A DNA stretch of 64,000 nucleotides from Aquificota bacterium (GTDB taxonomy: Bacteria > Thermosulfidibacterota > Thermosulfidibacteria > Thermosulfidibacterales > B14-G1): positions 12,691 through 76,690 of the forward strand of contig WFSL01000033.1 in assembly GCA_015486015.1 (NCBI GenBank), read 5' to 3'. Made by a program: the position numbers and the translations under genes. The notes beneath the pieces are model-generated. The model had not been told where the DNA came from, did no database searches, and saw nothing but the letters and a program-made list of their open reading frames with translations. Below are positions 1 to 8,374 of the stretch, piece by piece. The stretch's first letter is position 1. Each line of letters starts with the position of its first letter.

Positions 1-1428
1 CATCCCCTGCTGATTAAGGAGAAGGGACTGGAAGGGACAGTGCCCCTGGAGATCACCCTGAGCAAAGGCACCAGAGAAAAGGGGGCAGCAGCCTGCCACT
101 CCCTGGTCATTACTGGACCAAACACAGGGGGCAAAACTGTAGCCTTAAAGACCATGGGGCTTTTGGCCATCATGGTCCAAAGTGGCATCCCTCCCACTGC
201 TCACCCTGACTCCTCCTTCCCCGTATTCAAAAAGATTCTGGCAGACATCGGAGACGAGCAGAGCATCCAACAGAATCTATCCACCTTCTCTTCCCATATG
301 AGAAACATAAAACAGATTCTGGACCATGCAGATTCCGAGACCCTGGCCGTGATAGACGAGTTGGGAGCAGGTACAGACCCGTGGGAGGGCACCCCCCTCG
401 CCATATCCATCTTAGAGGAGCTCCACAAGAGGGGAACATGGTGCCTAATATCCACCCACCACAACGAACTGAAACTCTTTGCCCATGCCATGCCGGGCAT
501 GAAAAACGCCTCCGTGGAGTTTGACCCCCAGACTTTATCCCCCACCTACCGACTCCTGGTGGGTGTACCGGGAAAGAGCAACGCCTTCATCATTGCGGAG
601 AGATTGGGTATCCCATCAAAACTCATCGAAAGGGCCAAAGGTCTTCAAGATGAAGGAAGGGGAAGGATAGAAGAGGCGATCACCCAATTAGAAGCAGAGG
701 CACAGAAGGCCAGAAAGGTCAGGGAGGCCTTGGAGAGGAGAGAGAAGGAGAAAGCCGCTGAGGCAAGGCGCATAAGGGAGGCCAAGGAGGCCCTCTTAAG
801 TGAGCAGGAGAAGTGCCTGGGAGAAGCCAGGAGGCTCCTCTCCTTCGTCCACAGAGAGGTCAAGAGGCTCTCCAAGGGACTGAAACAGCAAAAGCCGGCA
901 GAGGTTCAGAGGCATTTAAGGGAAATAGAAGAGAGGATGGCGCTCCTGGATTCCCCAAAGGGTGATGAGGTCATTGGCGTGGGGGACAGGGTGAGGGTAT
1001 GGGGATTGGGGCTCGAGGGTGTAATATTAAGTTTGGCAGAGAATAAGGCAGAGGTAGACACTGGGAAGATGAGGGTAGTGGTCCCGGTGGATAGACTCTC
1101 CCTTATAGAAAAGGGAAATGGAGCACCACCAGAGTTACAGCCTCCATCCCTCACCTTTTCCTATCGGGGGTCAGGCATGGCCTCCATGGACTTAAATCTG
1201 GTAGGCAAGAGGGTAGACGAGGCCATCCCCTTAATGGAGAAATTCATAGACGGGGCCTACCTTGCAGGCCTGAAGGAGGTGCGGATCATCCACGGTGTGG
1301 GGACAGGGATCCTGAAGAGGGCCGTGAGAGAGCACCTCGACACATCTCCATTGGTAGAGTCCTTCCAGGAAGCCCCCAAGAAAGAGGGGGGAGCAGGCGC
1401 AACCATAGTGAAACTAAAAGAAAGCTGA
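1..1428 (+). CDS. mutS2: Endonuclease MutS2, C-terminal 475 residues (5' end outside window)
   Basis: The reading frame is open from base 1, so the gene is cut by the window edge; the first visible residues (HPLL) fit the motif that precedes the MutS ATPase core. Walker A (GPNTGGKT) lies near visible residue 40 and Walker B (VIDELGAGTDP) near 118. A long charged coiled coil follows (about 200-300), and the last ~75 residues form an Smr domain with MDLNLVGKR and the HGVGTG loop. MutS2 acts on branched DNA or stalled ribosomes rather than in mismatch repair. The family is usually near 780 residues, so about 300 are missing. It ends 26 bp from the convergent inositol-phosphatase gene. The GTG at base 40 is internal, not the start. 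Confidence 0.95.
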   Translation, partial: HPLLIKEKGLEGTVPLEITLSKGTREKGAAACHSLVITGPNTGGKTVALKTMGLLAIMVQSGIPPTAHPDSSFPVFKKILADIGDEQSIQQNLSTFSSHMRNIKQILDHADSETLAVIDELGAGTDPWEGTPLAISILEELHKRGTWCLISTHHNELKLFAHAMPGMKNASVEFDPQTLSPTYRLLVGVPGKSNAFIIAERLGIPSKLIERAKGLQDEGRGRIEEAITQLEAEAQKARKVREALERREKEKAAEARRIREAKEALLSEQEKCLGEARRLLSFVHREVKRLSKGLKQQKPAEVQRHLREIEERMALLDSPKGDEVIGVGDRVRVWGLGLEGVILSLAENKAEVDTGKMRVVVPVDRLSLIEKGNGAPPELQPPSLTFSYRGSGMASMDLNLVGKRVDEAIPLMEKFIDGAYLAGLKEVRIIHGVGTGILKRAVREHLDTSPLVESFQEAPKKEGGAGATIVKLKES

Positions 1429-1454
1429 CTTCTAAGGGAAACCAAAAAAGGGCA

Positions 1455-2261
1455 TTAGCCGAGAGAAAGGTCACCCAAAATCTCCTGAACCATCCTTCCT
1501 ATCAGTGGAGCCAAAGCGGCGTTAGAGACCCAGAGCCAGCCAGAAAGCCACTCCTTGTTTCCCAAACCCCCAACCACTCCTCCCCCTTCCTCCACCATGA
1601 GTCCCCCGGCAGCTACATCCCATGGAGAGAGGTCCATGTAGAAGAGGGCATCGTAACGGCCACAGGCCACATAACAGAGGTCCAAGGCAGCAGAGCCCGT
1701 ATGGCGCAAGGCCATCCCTTTGAGATAAGCAGCCTTGTAGAAGGCCAGCAGGACACTCAAGTGCTCCCTACCCCGATAAGGCAGCCCCAAGGCCACCACT
1801 GCACTGGAGGGCTCACCTACCCGGGAAACAGAGGCCTTCTCCCCATTGAACCAGAACCCCTTACCCGCCTCTGCATGGAAGAACTCATCCTCCATGGGGG
1901 CATAGGTCACCCCTACGAGGGGCTTCCCACTCTCGATATAGGCTAAGGTTACAGCAAAATGGGGAATGCCATGTATGAAGCTCCTGGTGCCGTCCAAGGG
2001 ATCAACAATCCAACAGGTGGCAGGGCACGCCTCACCATGATAGTGCTCCTCCGAAAAGACTGGCACACCAGGGGCAAGCATAGATAGCTGATCTATGATC
2101 CACCCCTCAACTTCCCTATCCACCTCAGTGACAAAGTCACTGGGTCCCTTCTCCTGCACCTTAATGGTACCCCCATCCACCATTTCCTGGAACCTCCTCC
2201 TGAGGAGGTCACCCGCCCCCTTAGCCACCATCAATGCACCTTCTATCAAACCCTTCCCCAT
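1455..2261 (-). CDS. Inositol monophosphatase family protein (SuhB-like)
   Basis: A 268-residue Mg-dependent sugar-phosphate phosphatase of the IMPase fold. The metal-site motifs are present: SEEHY, then DPLDGTRSF about residue 85, and WDVAAGGLMVEEGGG near 215. The length is normal for the family. An in-frame GTG at 2282 would overlap the end of the RNase G gene and has no Shine-Dalgarno. The ATG at 2261 sits 7 bases past that stop and gives the usual family N terminus, so I prefer it. It is co-transcribed with the upstream RNase E/G gene, an association that recalls SuhB's role in RNA metabolism, but substrate (inositol-P, fructose-1,6-bisP) cannot be told from sequence. Confidence 0.88.
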   Translation of the reverse strand: MGKGLIEGALMVAKGAGDLLRRRFQEMVDGGTIKVQEKGPSDFVTEVDREVEGWIIDQLSMLAPGVPVFSEEHYHGEACPATCWIVDPLDGTRSFIHGIPHFAVTLAYIESGKPLVGVTYAPMEDEFFHAEAGKGFWFNGEKASVSRVGEPSSAVVALGLPYRGREHLSVLLAFYKAAYLKGMALRHTGSAALDLCYVACGRYDALFYMDLSPWDVAAGGLMVEEGGGVVGGLGNKEWLSGWLWVSNAALAPLIGRMVQEILGDLSLG

Positions 2262-2268
2262 CCCTATC

Positions 2269-3774
2269 TCAGGCCACCACACTGAACTGCTCTGGATGGA
2301 GTTCCATCCGTTCCGATACCAAGATCTTCACCCTCAGCCTCTCCTCCAACTCCTCCAAGGTATCCCCCTCCTCCTCAATGAGGGCTTGAGCCACGGAAGG
2401 GTGAACCTCCACAGTGATCCTCCCCCCCTTAGCACGGTAAGAGAGCTTCTGTATCTCCCTGAAGATCTCGCAACAGACCACCATAGGTGGCTTCATATAG
2501 CCCCTGCCACCGCAATAAGGACATGGACCACATAGGGTCTTAAGGAGGCTCTCCTTTACCCTCTTTCTGGTCATGATCACCAGCCCCAGTTCAGTAAAAC
2601 CCTGGATATTGGAAGGGTACCTATCCCTCTTCAGGGCATTCTCTAAGGTCTCTAACACCTGCCGTCTATGCCCTTCCTCCTCCATATCTATGAAGTCTAT
2701 AATGATGATGCCACCAATGTTCCTCAACCGAATCTGATGTGCGATCTCCTTGGCCGCCTCTAAGTTGGTCCTAAAGATGGTATCTTCCAAGCATTTCTTC
2801 CCCACAAACTTACCCGTATTCACGTCGATGGCGGTAAGGGCCTCCGTCTCCTCAATGATGATATACCCCCCAGATTTGAGCCACACCTTTGGATGAAGCG
2901 CCTTATTGATCTCCTCCTCAATCCCGTAGTGCTCAAAGATAGGCTCCACCCCATGGTATAGCTGCACCTTGGAGGCAAGTTGGGGGAGGTACTCCTGGGT
3001 AAAGGATAGACAGCGCTGATACTCACCCTCATCATCGATGATGAGAGTAGTAATCTCGGGGGAGAAGAAGTCGCGTATGGCCTTAAGAAGCAGATCCAGA
3101 TCATTATAAAGGAGCGCCGGTGCCCTCGTCTTTTCACACTTGTCTCTGATAGACTCCCACAGCCTCACGAGGAATTCCATATCCTGGATCAGATCCTCCT
3201 TCCCCCTTCCTTCACTCACCGTTCTCACTATAAAGCCCATAGGCGAAGGCCTGATCTCCTCCACTATAGACTTGAGCCTCTTCCTTTCCTCCTTGTTCCT
3301 GATCCTCCTGGAAACCCCCACATGGGTCATGGTAGGCATAAGCACCAAGTATCGCCCAGGCAAGGTGATGTGGGAAGTGAGCCTGGGGCCTTTACTACCC
3401 AAGGGCTCCTTGGCCACTTGGACCATCACCTCCTGGCCTTCGGTAAGGAGGTCCTCTATAGGAGAGCCCCTCTTAGGCCTTGGGATGATAGGAGTCTCTG
3501 ATTCTATCTCCCCCTCCTCCTCAAGGATGTCCTCATACATTTCGAACCCTTCAAATACATCTGTAACATACAGGAACCCTGCCCGCCCGAGCCCAATATC
3601 CACAAAGGCGGCTTCCATCCCTGGGAGGATCTTCACTACCCTCCCCTTGTATATGTTACCTGCTATACCCCTCTCTCCCTTTCTCTCAATGTAAATCTCA
3701 CTCAGGCCCCAATCCCCCAACACGGCAACCCGGGTCTCCTTAAAATCAGCATTTACCACTATACAACTGCCCAA
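2269..3774 (-). CDS. rng: Ribonuclease E/G family endoribonuclease
   Basis: 501 residues, the length of RNase G or the RNase E catalytic half; no long disordered degradosome scaffold follows. The N-terminal S1 domain spans roughly 35-125. The DNase I-like catalytic core carries the metal-binding aspartate in AIDVNTGKF (D317) and the acidic IIIDFIDMEEEGHR stretch near 357-371. The Zn-link CPxC motif (CPYC) is at 418-421. Function: cleavage of single-stranded AU-rich RNA in mRNA decay and rRNA maturation. The TTG start is supported by AAGGAGGTGG seven bases upstream. That Shine-Dalgarno overlaps the putative -35 box of the divergent MerR gene, so the two genes share only about 80 bases of control region. 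Confidence 0.95.
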   Translation of the reverse strand: MGSCIVVNADFKETRVAVLGDWGLSEIYIERKGERGIAGNIYKGRVVKILPGMEAAFVDIGLGRAGFLYVTDVFEGFEMYEDILEEEGEIESETPIIPRPKRGSPIEDLLTEGQEVMVQVAKEPLGSKGPRLTSHITLPGRYLVLMPTMTHVGVSRRIRNKEERKRLKSIVEEIRPSPMGFIVRTVSEGRGKEDLIQDMEFLVRLWESIRDKCEKTRAPALLYNDLDLLLKAIRDFFSPEITTLIIDDEGEYQRCLSFTQEYLPQLASKVQLYHGVEPIFEHYGIEEEINKALHPKVWLKSGGYIIIEETEALTAIDVNTGKFVGKKCLEDTIFRTNLEAAKEIAHQIRLRNIGGIIIIDFIDMEEEGHRRQVLETLENALKRDRYPSNIQGFTELGLVIMTRKRVKESLLKTLCGPCPYCGGRGYMKPPMVVCCEIFREIQKLSYRAKGGRITVEVHPSVAQALIEEEGDTLEELEERLRVKILVSERMELHPEQFSVVA

Positions 3775-3785
3775 AGACCACCTCC

Positions 3786-3812
3786 TTGACGGTGGAGTAT
3801 GTAATCTATAAA
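3786..3812 (+). promoter_or_regulatory. Candidate sigma-70 promoter for the merR-lolD pair
   Basis: TTGACG, 15-base spacer, TATAAA. The spacer is short, so this is tentative. If real, transcription begins near 3819, downstream of the in-frame TTG at 3786, which supports a later start for the MerR protein. Confidence 0.4.
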
Positions 3813-3857
3813 AATTTAGCCTGTCAAACCAGCTTAAAGGCCCAAAGGAGAAGGTCG

Positions 3858-4178
3858 CTGGTTGAGAAGCATTACAAAAGGATTGGCGAGGTGAGTCGCA
3901 TCACGGGTCTTGCCCCTTCCCTCCTAAGGTTTTGGGAAAAGGAGTTCCCGCAGCTCTCTCCATTGAAGAAGGGAGGGCAGAGGCTCTACTCTCCCCAGGA
4001 TATAGAGCTTATCCTGAAGATTAAGCATCTGGTCCAGGAGATGGGATACACCTTGGAAGGTGCAAGGAAGGCCCTCTCCAAGCCAAAGGGTACTGGGTCC
4101 CGCCTCTCTGAGATGATCAAGGGCTTGGAGGAGATTAAGGAGGAGCTGAAAAGGATCAAGGAGGAGCTCTCGTCGTGA
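3858..4178 (+). CDS. MerR family transcriptional regulator (short, MlrA-like type)
   Basis: About 106 residues with an N-terminal winged helix: YKRIGEVSRITGL, LLRFWEKEFPQL and GQRLYSPQDIELILKIK, followed by a short coiled coil. No effector domain or metal-binding cysteines are present, so the signal is unknown. Start choice is unusual. The only conventional in-frame start, TTG at 3786, has no ribosome site and lies in a putative promoter, whereas CTG at 3858 has AGGAG seven bases upstream and gives the normal family N terminus. The stop overlaps the GTG of lolD (GTGA), so the two are translationally coupled. Confidence 0.85.
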   Translation: MVEKHYKRIGEVSRITGLAPSLLRFWEKEFPQLSPLKKGGQRLYSPQDIELILKIKHLVQEMGYTLEGARKALSKPKGTGSRLSEMIKGLEEIKEELKRIKEELSS

Positions 4179-4882
4179 CGCCAGTGGTGGAGGCAAAGAA
4201 CGTTTACAAGAGCTATGTGAGAGACTCTTCCCCCCCTGTGGAGGTGCTGAGAGGGGTAAACCTCAAGGTGCAACAAGGGGAATTCCTCACCATCACAGGC
4301 CCATCGGGGGCAGGAAAGTCCACGCTTTTACACATCCTCGGCCTCATAGACAGGCCCACTCGGGGGGAGGTATTCCTTAAGGGAAGGGAGACTGGGAAAA
4401 TGGGGGATAGGGAGAGGGCAGAGATGAGGAACAGGATGCTGGGCTTTGTGTTTCAGGCCCACTACCTGCTCCCAGAGTTTACTGCATTGGAAAACGTCTC
4501 TATCCCTCTCATCATCCAGGGTGAGAAGGCTGGTACAGCTAAAGAGAAGGCAAGAAAGGTCCTGGAAAAGGTGGGGCTTGGGGCAAGGCTCCACCACAAG
4601 CCGGTGGAAATGTCTGGGGGTGAGCAGCAACGTGTAGCCGTAGCACGTGCCATAGTTCATGGACCCGAACTTCTGCTCGCCGACGAGCCCACAGGCAACC
4701 TGGATAGGGAGACAGGGGCTTACCTTATGGAGCTCCTACTATCACTTCATAAGGAACAGGGGATGACGGTGGTAATGGTAACCCACAACCAGTCCTTGGC
4801 CTCCATGACACAGAGGGTACTCAAGCTGGTAGACGGCCAGTTGAACGAAGGGGAACGAGCCCCTACCCCCTTAGGAGCCTAA
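4175..4882 (+). CDS. lolD: ABC transporter ATP-binding protein, LolD/MacB type
   Basis: 235 residues with Walker A GPSGAGKST (about 44), the Q-loop FQAH, signature MSGGEQQRVAVARA, Walker B LLLADEPTGNLD and the H-loop histidine (VTHN). The NLDRETG downstream of Walker B and overall pattern match the lipoprotein-release/MacB subgroup. In LolCDE the ATPase powers extraction of lipoproteins from the inner membrane. Here no lolC/lolE membrane partner lies next to it: upstream is a regulator (4-base overlap), downstream a convergent thiC whose 3' end overlaps by 20 bases. A MacB-like efflux or other FtsX-type partner elsewhere is possible. Confidence 0.88.
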   Translation: MTPVVEAKNVYKSYVRDSSPPVEVLRGVNLKVQQGEFLTITGPSGAGKSTLLHILGLIDRPTRGEVFLKGRETGKMGDRERAEMRNRMLGFVFQAHYLLPEFTALENVSIPLIIQGEKAGTAKEKARKVLEKVGLGARLHHKPVEMSGGEQQRVAVARAIVHGPELLLADEPTGNLDRETGAYLMELLLSLHKEQGMTVVMVTHNQSLASMTQRVLKLVDGQLNEGERAPTPLGA

Positions 4883-6134
4883 TGGCACAGAACTCTCCAC
4901 ACATGGTACAAACTTCCTCTTCCTTTGGAGGTCTGGATTCTCTAATCTTCCTGGCCCTTTCAGGATCAATGGCGAGAGTCATCTGACGCTCCCAATCTAA
5001 CTCCCAACGGGCCTTGGCCATCTTCAGGTCCCACTCCTCTGCCCCAGGCACCCCCTTAGCCAAATCGGCTGCATGACCAGCTATACGCGCTGCGATCACT
5101 CCTTCCTTCACATCCTCCACCGTAGGGAGCCTCAGATGCTCAGAGGGAGTAACATAGCAGATAAAGTCTGCACCGTAGGTGGCAGCCAGGGCACCACCAA
5201 TAGCAGAGACAATGTGATCGTAACCCGGGGCAACATCTGTGACCAGCGGACCCAACACATAGAAAGGGGCACCGTGGCAGAGCCTCTTTTGCAAGACCAT
5301 ATTGGTGGCTATCTGGTCTAAGGGCACATGCCCCGGACCCTCCACCATTACCTGAACCCCTGCATCCCACGCCCTCTTCACCAGCTCCCCTATAATGATG
5401 AGCTCCTGGATCTGCCCCCTGTCCGTGGCATCTGCTATGCAGCCTGGCCTAAAGCCATCCCCCAGGCTCAGGGTGACATCATATGCCCTGGCCAACTCCA
5501 AAAGGCGATCATAGTACTCATAGAGGGGATTCTCCCGCTGGTTATAGCGCATCCAGGCAATAAGAAAGGCACCACCCCGGCTCACCACACCCAGGACCCT
5601 CCCCTCCTGCTCCATCCGGGCCAATGTCTCCAAGGTGACGCCACAGTGGACAGTGATAAAGTCCACCCCGTCCTTCACATGCCTCTCTATCCCCTCGAAT
5701 ATCTCATCCACAGACATCTCTACCACAGGCTGACCCCGCTTCCGCGATTCGATTGCCGCCTGATAGATGGGAACGGTACCCACGGGTACAGGGCTCCCTT
5801 GCACCACCATACGCCTCATGTGATCAAGATCCCCCCCTGTAGAGAGGTCCATCACTGCATCGGTGCCAGCCTCCAAGGCCGCACGGAGCTTTGCCATCTC
5901 CTCCTCCTCATCTGCCACGTCTGAGGAGGTGCCAATATTGGCATTCACCTTAGTGGTGAGCCCCTTCCCTATCCCCTTGGCCTGGCAATGTGTATGGAGC
6001 TTATTCTTAGGGATTACCAACTCACCCCTTGCTACCCTTTCCATGATCTCCTGGGGTGTATACCCCTCTGCCTGAGCCACCTCCTCCATCTCGGAGGTAA
6101 TGATTCCTTGCCTCGCTGCCTCTAACTGCGTCAT
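4863..6134 (-). CDS. thiC: Phosphomethylpyrimidine synthase ThiC (radical SAM)
   Basis: 423 residues, the short form of ThiC without the N-terminal extension of the E. coli enzyme. It converts aminoimidazole ribotide to HMP-phosphate, the pyrimidine half of thiamine. Conserved blocks include NIGTSSD, MDLSTGGD, VPIYQA and EGPGHVPLDQI. The C-terminal [4Fe-4S] cysteines are at 409, 412 and 416 (CTMCGEFC), a C-X2-C-X3-C spacing, one residue tighter than the C-X2-C-X4-C I know from the long enzymes. I believe this is typical of short ThiCs but could not check. The ATG overlaps the thiE stop by 4 bases; last gene of yggS-thi4-thiE-thiC. Confidence 0.96.
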   Translation of the reverse strand: MTQLEAARQGIITSEMEEVAQAEGYTPQEIMERVARGELVIPKNKLHTHCQAKGIGKGLTTKVNANIGTSSDVADEEEEMAKLRAALEAGTDAVMDLSTGGDLDHMRRMVVQGSPVPVGTVPIYQAAIESRKRGQPVVEMSVDEIFEGIERHVKDGVDFITVHCGVTLETLARMEQEGRVLGVVSRGGAFLIAWMRYNQRENPLYEYYDRLLELARAYDVTLSLGDGFRPGCIADATDRGQIQELIIIGELVKRAWDAGVQVMVEGPGHVPLDQIATNMVLQKRLCHGAPFYVLGPLVTDVAPGYDHIVSAIGGALAATYGADFICYVTPSEHLRLPTVEDVKEGVIAARIAGHAADLAKGVPGAEEWDLKMAKARWELDWERQMTLAIDPERARKIRESRPPKEEEVCTMCGEFCAIRLLRG

Positions 6135-6751
6135 GGTCTCACAATCTCCTTCATCTCTCTTGTGATCTCCTCAGCCACCTCCCTGGGGTCCCCCTTCCAA
6201 AGGGCTGACATCACTGCAACCCCATAGGCCCCCGCCTCAAACGCCTGCCGAGCCTCAAGGGGACCTATACCCCCCAAGGCAAAAACAGGCACCCTCGACC
6301 TCTCAGCCACCTCTCTAAGACAATTCACACCCAATGGCCTGGCCAAGGGCTTACTCCTGGTAGGGAATATAGGCGAGAGGGTCACATAATCAACGCTCTT
6401 CCCTTGGGCCTCAATCGCCTCCTCCACAGAATGGGCAGAGAAACCTATAGTGGCATCGGGCCCCAAGAGAGGCCTGGCCACCTCGACAGGGAGAGATGAG
6501 CCATCCAGATGAACCCCTTGCGCTCCCACCGCCATGGCTATATCCACCCTTTGCGAAATCAGCAGAGGTATCCCTCTACCCTCCAACACCCTCTTAAACT
6601 GTCGGGCCACGACATAGAGGACGCGATCATCCAAGCCCTGCTCCCTGAGCAATACCGCCTCTACCCCTCCTGCAATGGCCTCCTCCACAGCCCGGATCAG
6701 CGGTTTTCCCTTGCAGAGGAACCGGTTGGTGACAGCCAGAAAGCGAAACAC
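6131..6751 (-). CDS. thiE: Thiamine-phosphate synthase ThiE
   Basis: 206-residue TIM-barrel enzyme joining HMP-PP and thiazole-phosphate to thiamine phosphate. Visible motifs: AVTNR at the N terminus, LLREQGLDDR, QGVHLDGSSLP, GFSAHSVEEA, YVTLSPIFPTRSKP and ALGGIGP. The GTG start directly abuts the thi4 stop (TGAGTG), so translation is coupled. The product joins the ThiC and Thi4 branches, and all three enzymes are in one operon. No ThiD kinase is fused or adjacent, so HMP-P kinase must be elsewhere. Confidence 0.95.
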   Translation of the reverse strand: MFRFLAVTNRFLCKGKPLIRAVEEAIAGGVEAVLLREQGLDDRVLYVVARQFKRVLEGRGIPLLISQRVDIAMAVGAQGVHLDGSSLPVEVARPLLGPDATIGFSAHSVEEAIEAQGKSVDYVTLSPIFPTRSKPLARPLGVNCLREVAERSRVPVFALGGIGPLEARQAFEAGAYGVAVMSALWKGDPREVAEEITREMKEIVRP

Positions 6752-7543
6752 TCAACCCCCTATCCTTTCCAAGATCATTCTGGCCGCCTTCTCCCCAGAG
6801 AGAAGCATACCACCAAATACTGGGCCCATCCGGTGTGTGCCATAACAGGCTGTAGCCGCCATGCCAATGACAAATAACCCCGGATACACCTCCCCTGTGC
6901 ATTCGGGCACTGATCTCTCACCAAAATCGGCCCACATAGACCTCTCCCCAGCCACCTTTCCCGTTGGAGTATTCAACTTCTTCCCCAATTTGTCCTGGAC
7001 TACCCTGGCCACCTCTGCATCGTGCCCTGTACCATCCACTACATAAGAGGCACCCACGGTGATAGGATCCACATGGAGACCCGCCATCTCCACCGGAGTC
7101 CAACTCAACACCAAGCCAGAGACCCTCTCCTCCTCTCCCGAGACCTTCACATCCACCACTGAAAAGAGGTTGAAGATCCTGGCCCCCGATCTAACAGCCT
7201 GAAGCCCCAAAGCACAGGAGAGCTCTATGGCATCCACCAGGTAATACCCCTTTTCTCCATGATAGGGGGTGTATCGCACATTCATCTCGTCTAACACCCT
7301 CTTGGCCTCCTCCTGGACCACTACCTCGTTAAACATGGCCCCACCCCCCCAGATGCCTCCTCCAATGGAGAGCTTCCTCTCAAAGACACTCACCTTGACC
7401 CCTGCCCTTGCCAGGTAAGTAGCGCATACTAAGCCTGCCGGGCCTGCCCCCACTATAGCCACTTGAGCATCAAGGTGCCCCAGGAACTTCTGGGTATAAC
7501 CCTCTACTATTGCCCTTGTGATAACCAACTCGTCTAATGGCAT
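6752..7543 (-). CDS. thi4: Thi4-family thiazole synthase (ribulose-1,5-bisphosphate synthetase-like)
   Basis: 263 residues with a Rossmann NAD/FAD site (GAGPAG, 33-38), SIGGGIWGGG (59-68), GTGHDAEV (171-178), and the C-terminal HRMGPVFGGMLLSG typical of Thi4. These enzymes make the thiazole from NAD, glycine and sulfur. Yeast and plant Thi4 sacrifice an active-site cysteine a few residues after the GHD motif. Here that segment (AEVARVVQDK) has no cysteine, pointing to the sulfide-using, multiple-turnover type known from methanogens; this is inference. It replaces ThiG/ThiH/ThiS, none of which is nearby. It lies between yggS (12-base gap) and thiE (no gap). Confidence 0.93.
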   Translation of the reverse strand: MPLDELVITRAIVEGYTQKFLGHLDAQVAIVGAGPAGLVCATYLARAGVKVSVFERKLSIGGGIWGGGAMFNEVVVQEEAKRVLDEMNVRYTPYHGEKGYYLVDAIELSCALGLQAVRSGARIFNLFSVVDVKVSGEEERVSGLVLSWTPVEMAGLHVDPITVGASYVVDGTGHDAEVARVVQDKLGKKLNTPTGKVAGERSMWADFGERSVPECTGEVYPGLFVIGMAATACYGTHRMGPVFGGMLLSGEKAARMILERIGG

Positions 7544-7555
7544 TTCTTCCCTCCT

Positions 7556-8242
7556 TCAAGGATAAGGACGGGGGCCAAAGATAGCTGTTCCAATGCGCAC
7601 CATGGTAGCCCCCTCCTGAATCGCTACCTCAAAGTCCCCCGACATTCCCATGGAGAGGTGCCTAATGGGAACGCCGCACCTCTCCTCCACCTGATCCCTC
7701 AGCTCCCTCAAACTCCGAAAATAAGGCCTGGCTGCCTCAGGGTCCTCGCTGTAAGGGGCAATGGTCATAAGTCCCTCGAGGTTCAGGTGCTCCAATTGCA
7801 ACACCTTCTGTACTAAGGCCTCAAGTCCCTCAACCTCTACTCCATGTTTGGTCTCCTCAGGGGACGTCTTCACCTCCACCAATACATCTATCCTCTTCCC
7901 TTCTCTGGACGCCCTCTTCTCCAACTCTTCAGCCAGTGGCACGGAATCCAAGGATTGAATCATATCGAAAAGCCTCACTGCATGCCTTGCCTTGTTCCTC
8001 TGGAGGGTCCCTACCAAGTGCCACCGGGCCAACCTCCCAAGGCGCTCTATCTTCTCTCTGGCCTCCTGTACCCTGTTCTCGCCCAGATCCGTTACGCCCG
8101 CCTCCACTGCCTCCACAATCCTCTCCGGCTCCACAGTTTTTGAAACCGCTACCAGCAATACATCGGAGGGGTCCCTTCCTACTGAAAGGGCCGCCTCTGC
8201 CATCCTCTCTCTGACACGCTGAAGGTTCTCCCTAATACCCAA
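7556..8242 (-). CDS. yggS: YggS/PLPBP family pyridoxal-phosphate homeostasis protein
   Basis: 228-residue single-domain PLP-binding TIM barrel. The lysine-bearing AVSKTV motif (about 32-37), LGENRVQEA, WHLVGTLQRNK, HGVEVEG, LMTIAPY, LSMGMSGDFEVAI and VRIGTAIFG are all present. The protein buffers PLP and affects amino-acid/keto-acid balance; no catalytic reaction is established. A TTG start is preceded by GGAGGAGG. It is first in the thiamine operon, giving a cofactor-biosynthesis theme. Confidence 0.93.
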   Translation of the reverse strand: MGIRENLQRVRERMAEAALSVGRDPSDVLLVAVSKTVEPERIVEAVEAGVTDLGENRVQEAREKIERLGRLARWHLVGTLQRNKARHAVRLFDMIQSLDSVPLAEELEKRASREGKRIDVLVEVKTSPEETKHGVEVEGLEALVQKVLQLEHLNLEGLMTIAPYSEDPEAARPYFRSLRELRDQVEERCGVPIRHLSMGMSGDFEVAIQEGATMVRIGTAIFGPRPYP

Positions 8243-8336
8243 GCCTCCTCCTCCCTGAGCATATCCCTAACCTAAATCGAATGTCCTTTCCACTCCTCCC
8301 CATTAGACCTCTCCCTCAAACCTCATTAACGGGTCC

Positions 8337-8365
8337 TCTATAAAAGAAAGGATGGTGCCACTCAA
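8337..8365 (-). promoter_or_regulatory. Sigma-70 promoter for the yggS-thi operon
   Basis: On the minus strand: TTGAGT, 17-base spacer, TATAGA. Spacing is ideal; the boxes match 4 of 6 and about 5 of 6 positions. The predicted leader is about 90 bases and shows no thiamine-riboswitch core, so regulation by TPP is not evident. Confidence 0.5.
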
Positions 8366-8374
8366 GGCCCAACC

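Noticed and set aside
8243-8374. Thiamine-pyrophosphate riboswitch ahead of the yggS-thi operon
   Set aside because: The CTGAGA core and the other conserved TPP element are absent on the minus strand.
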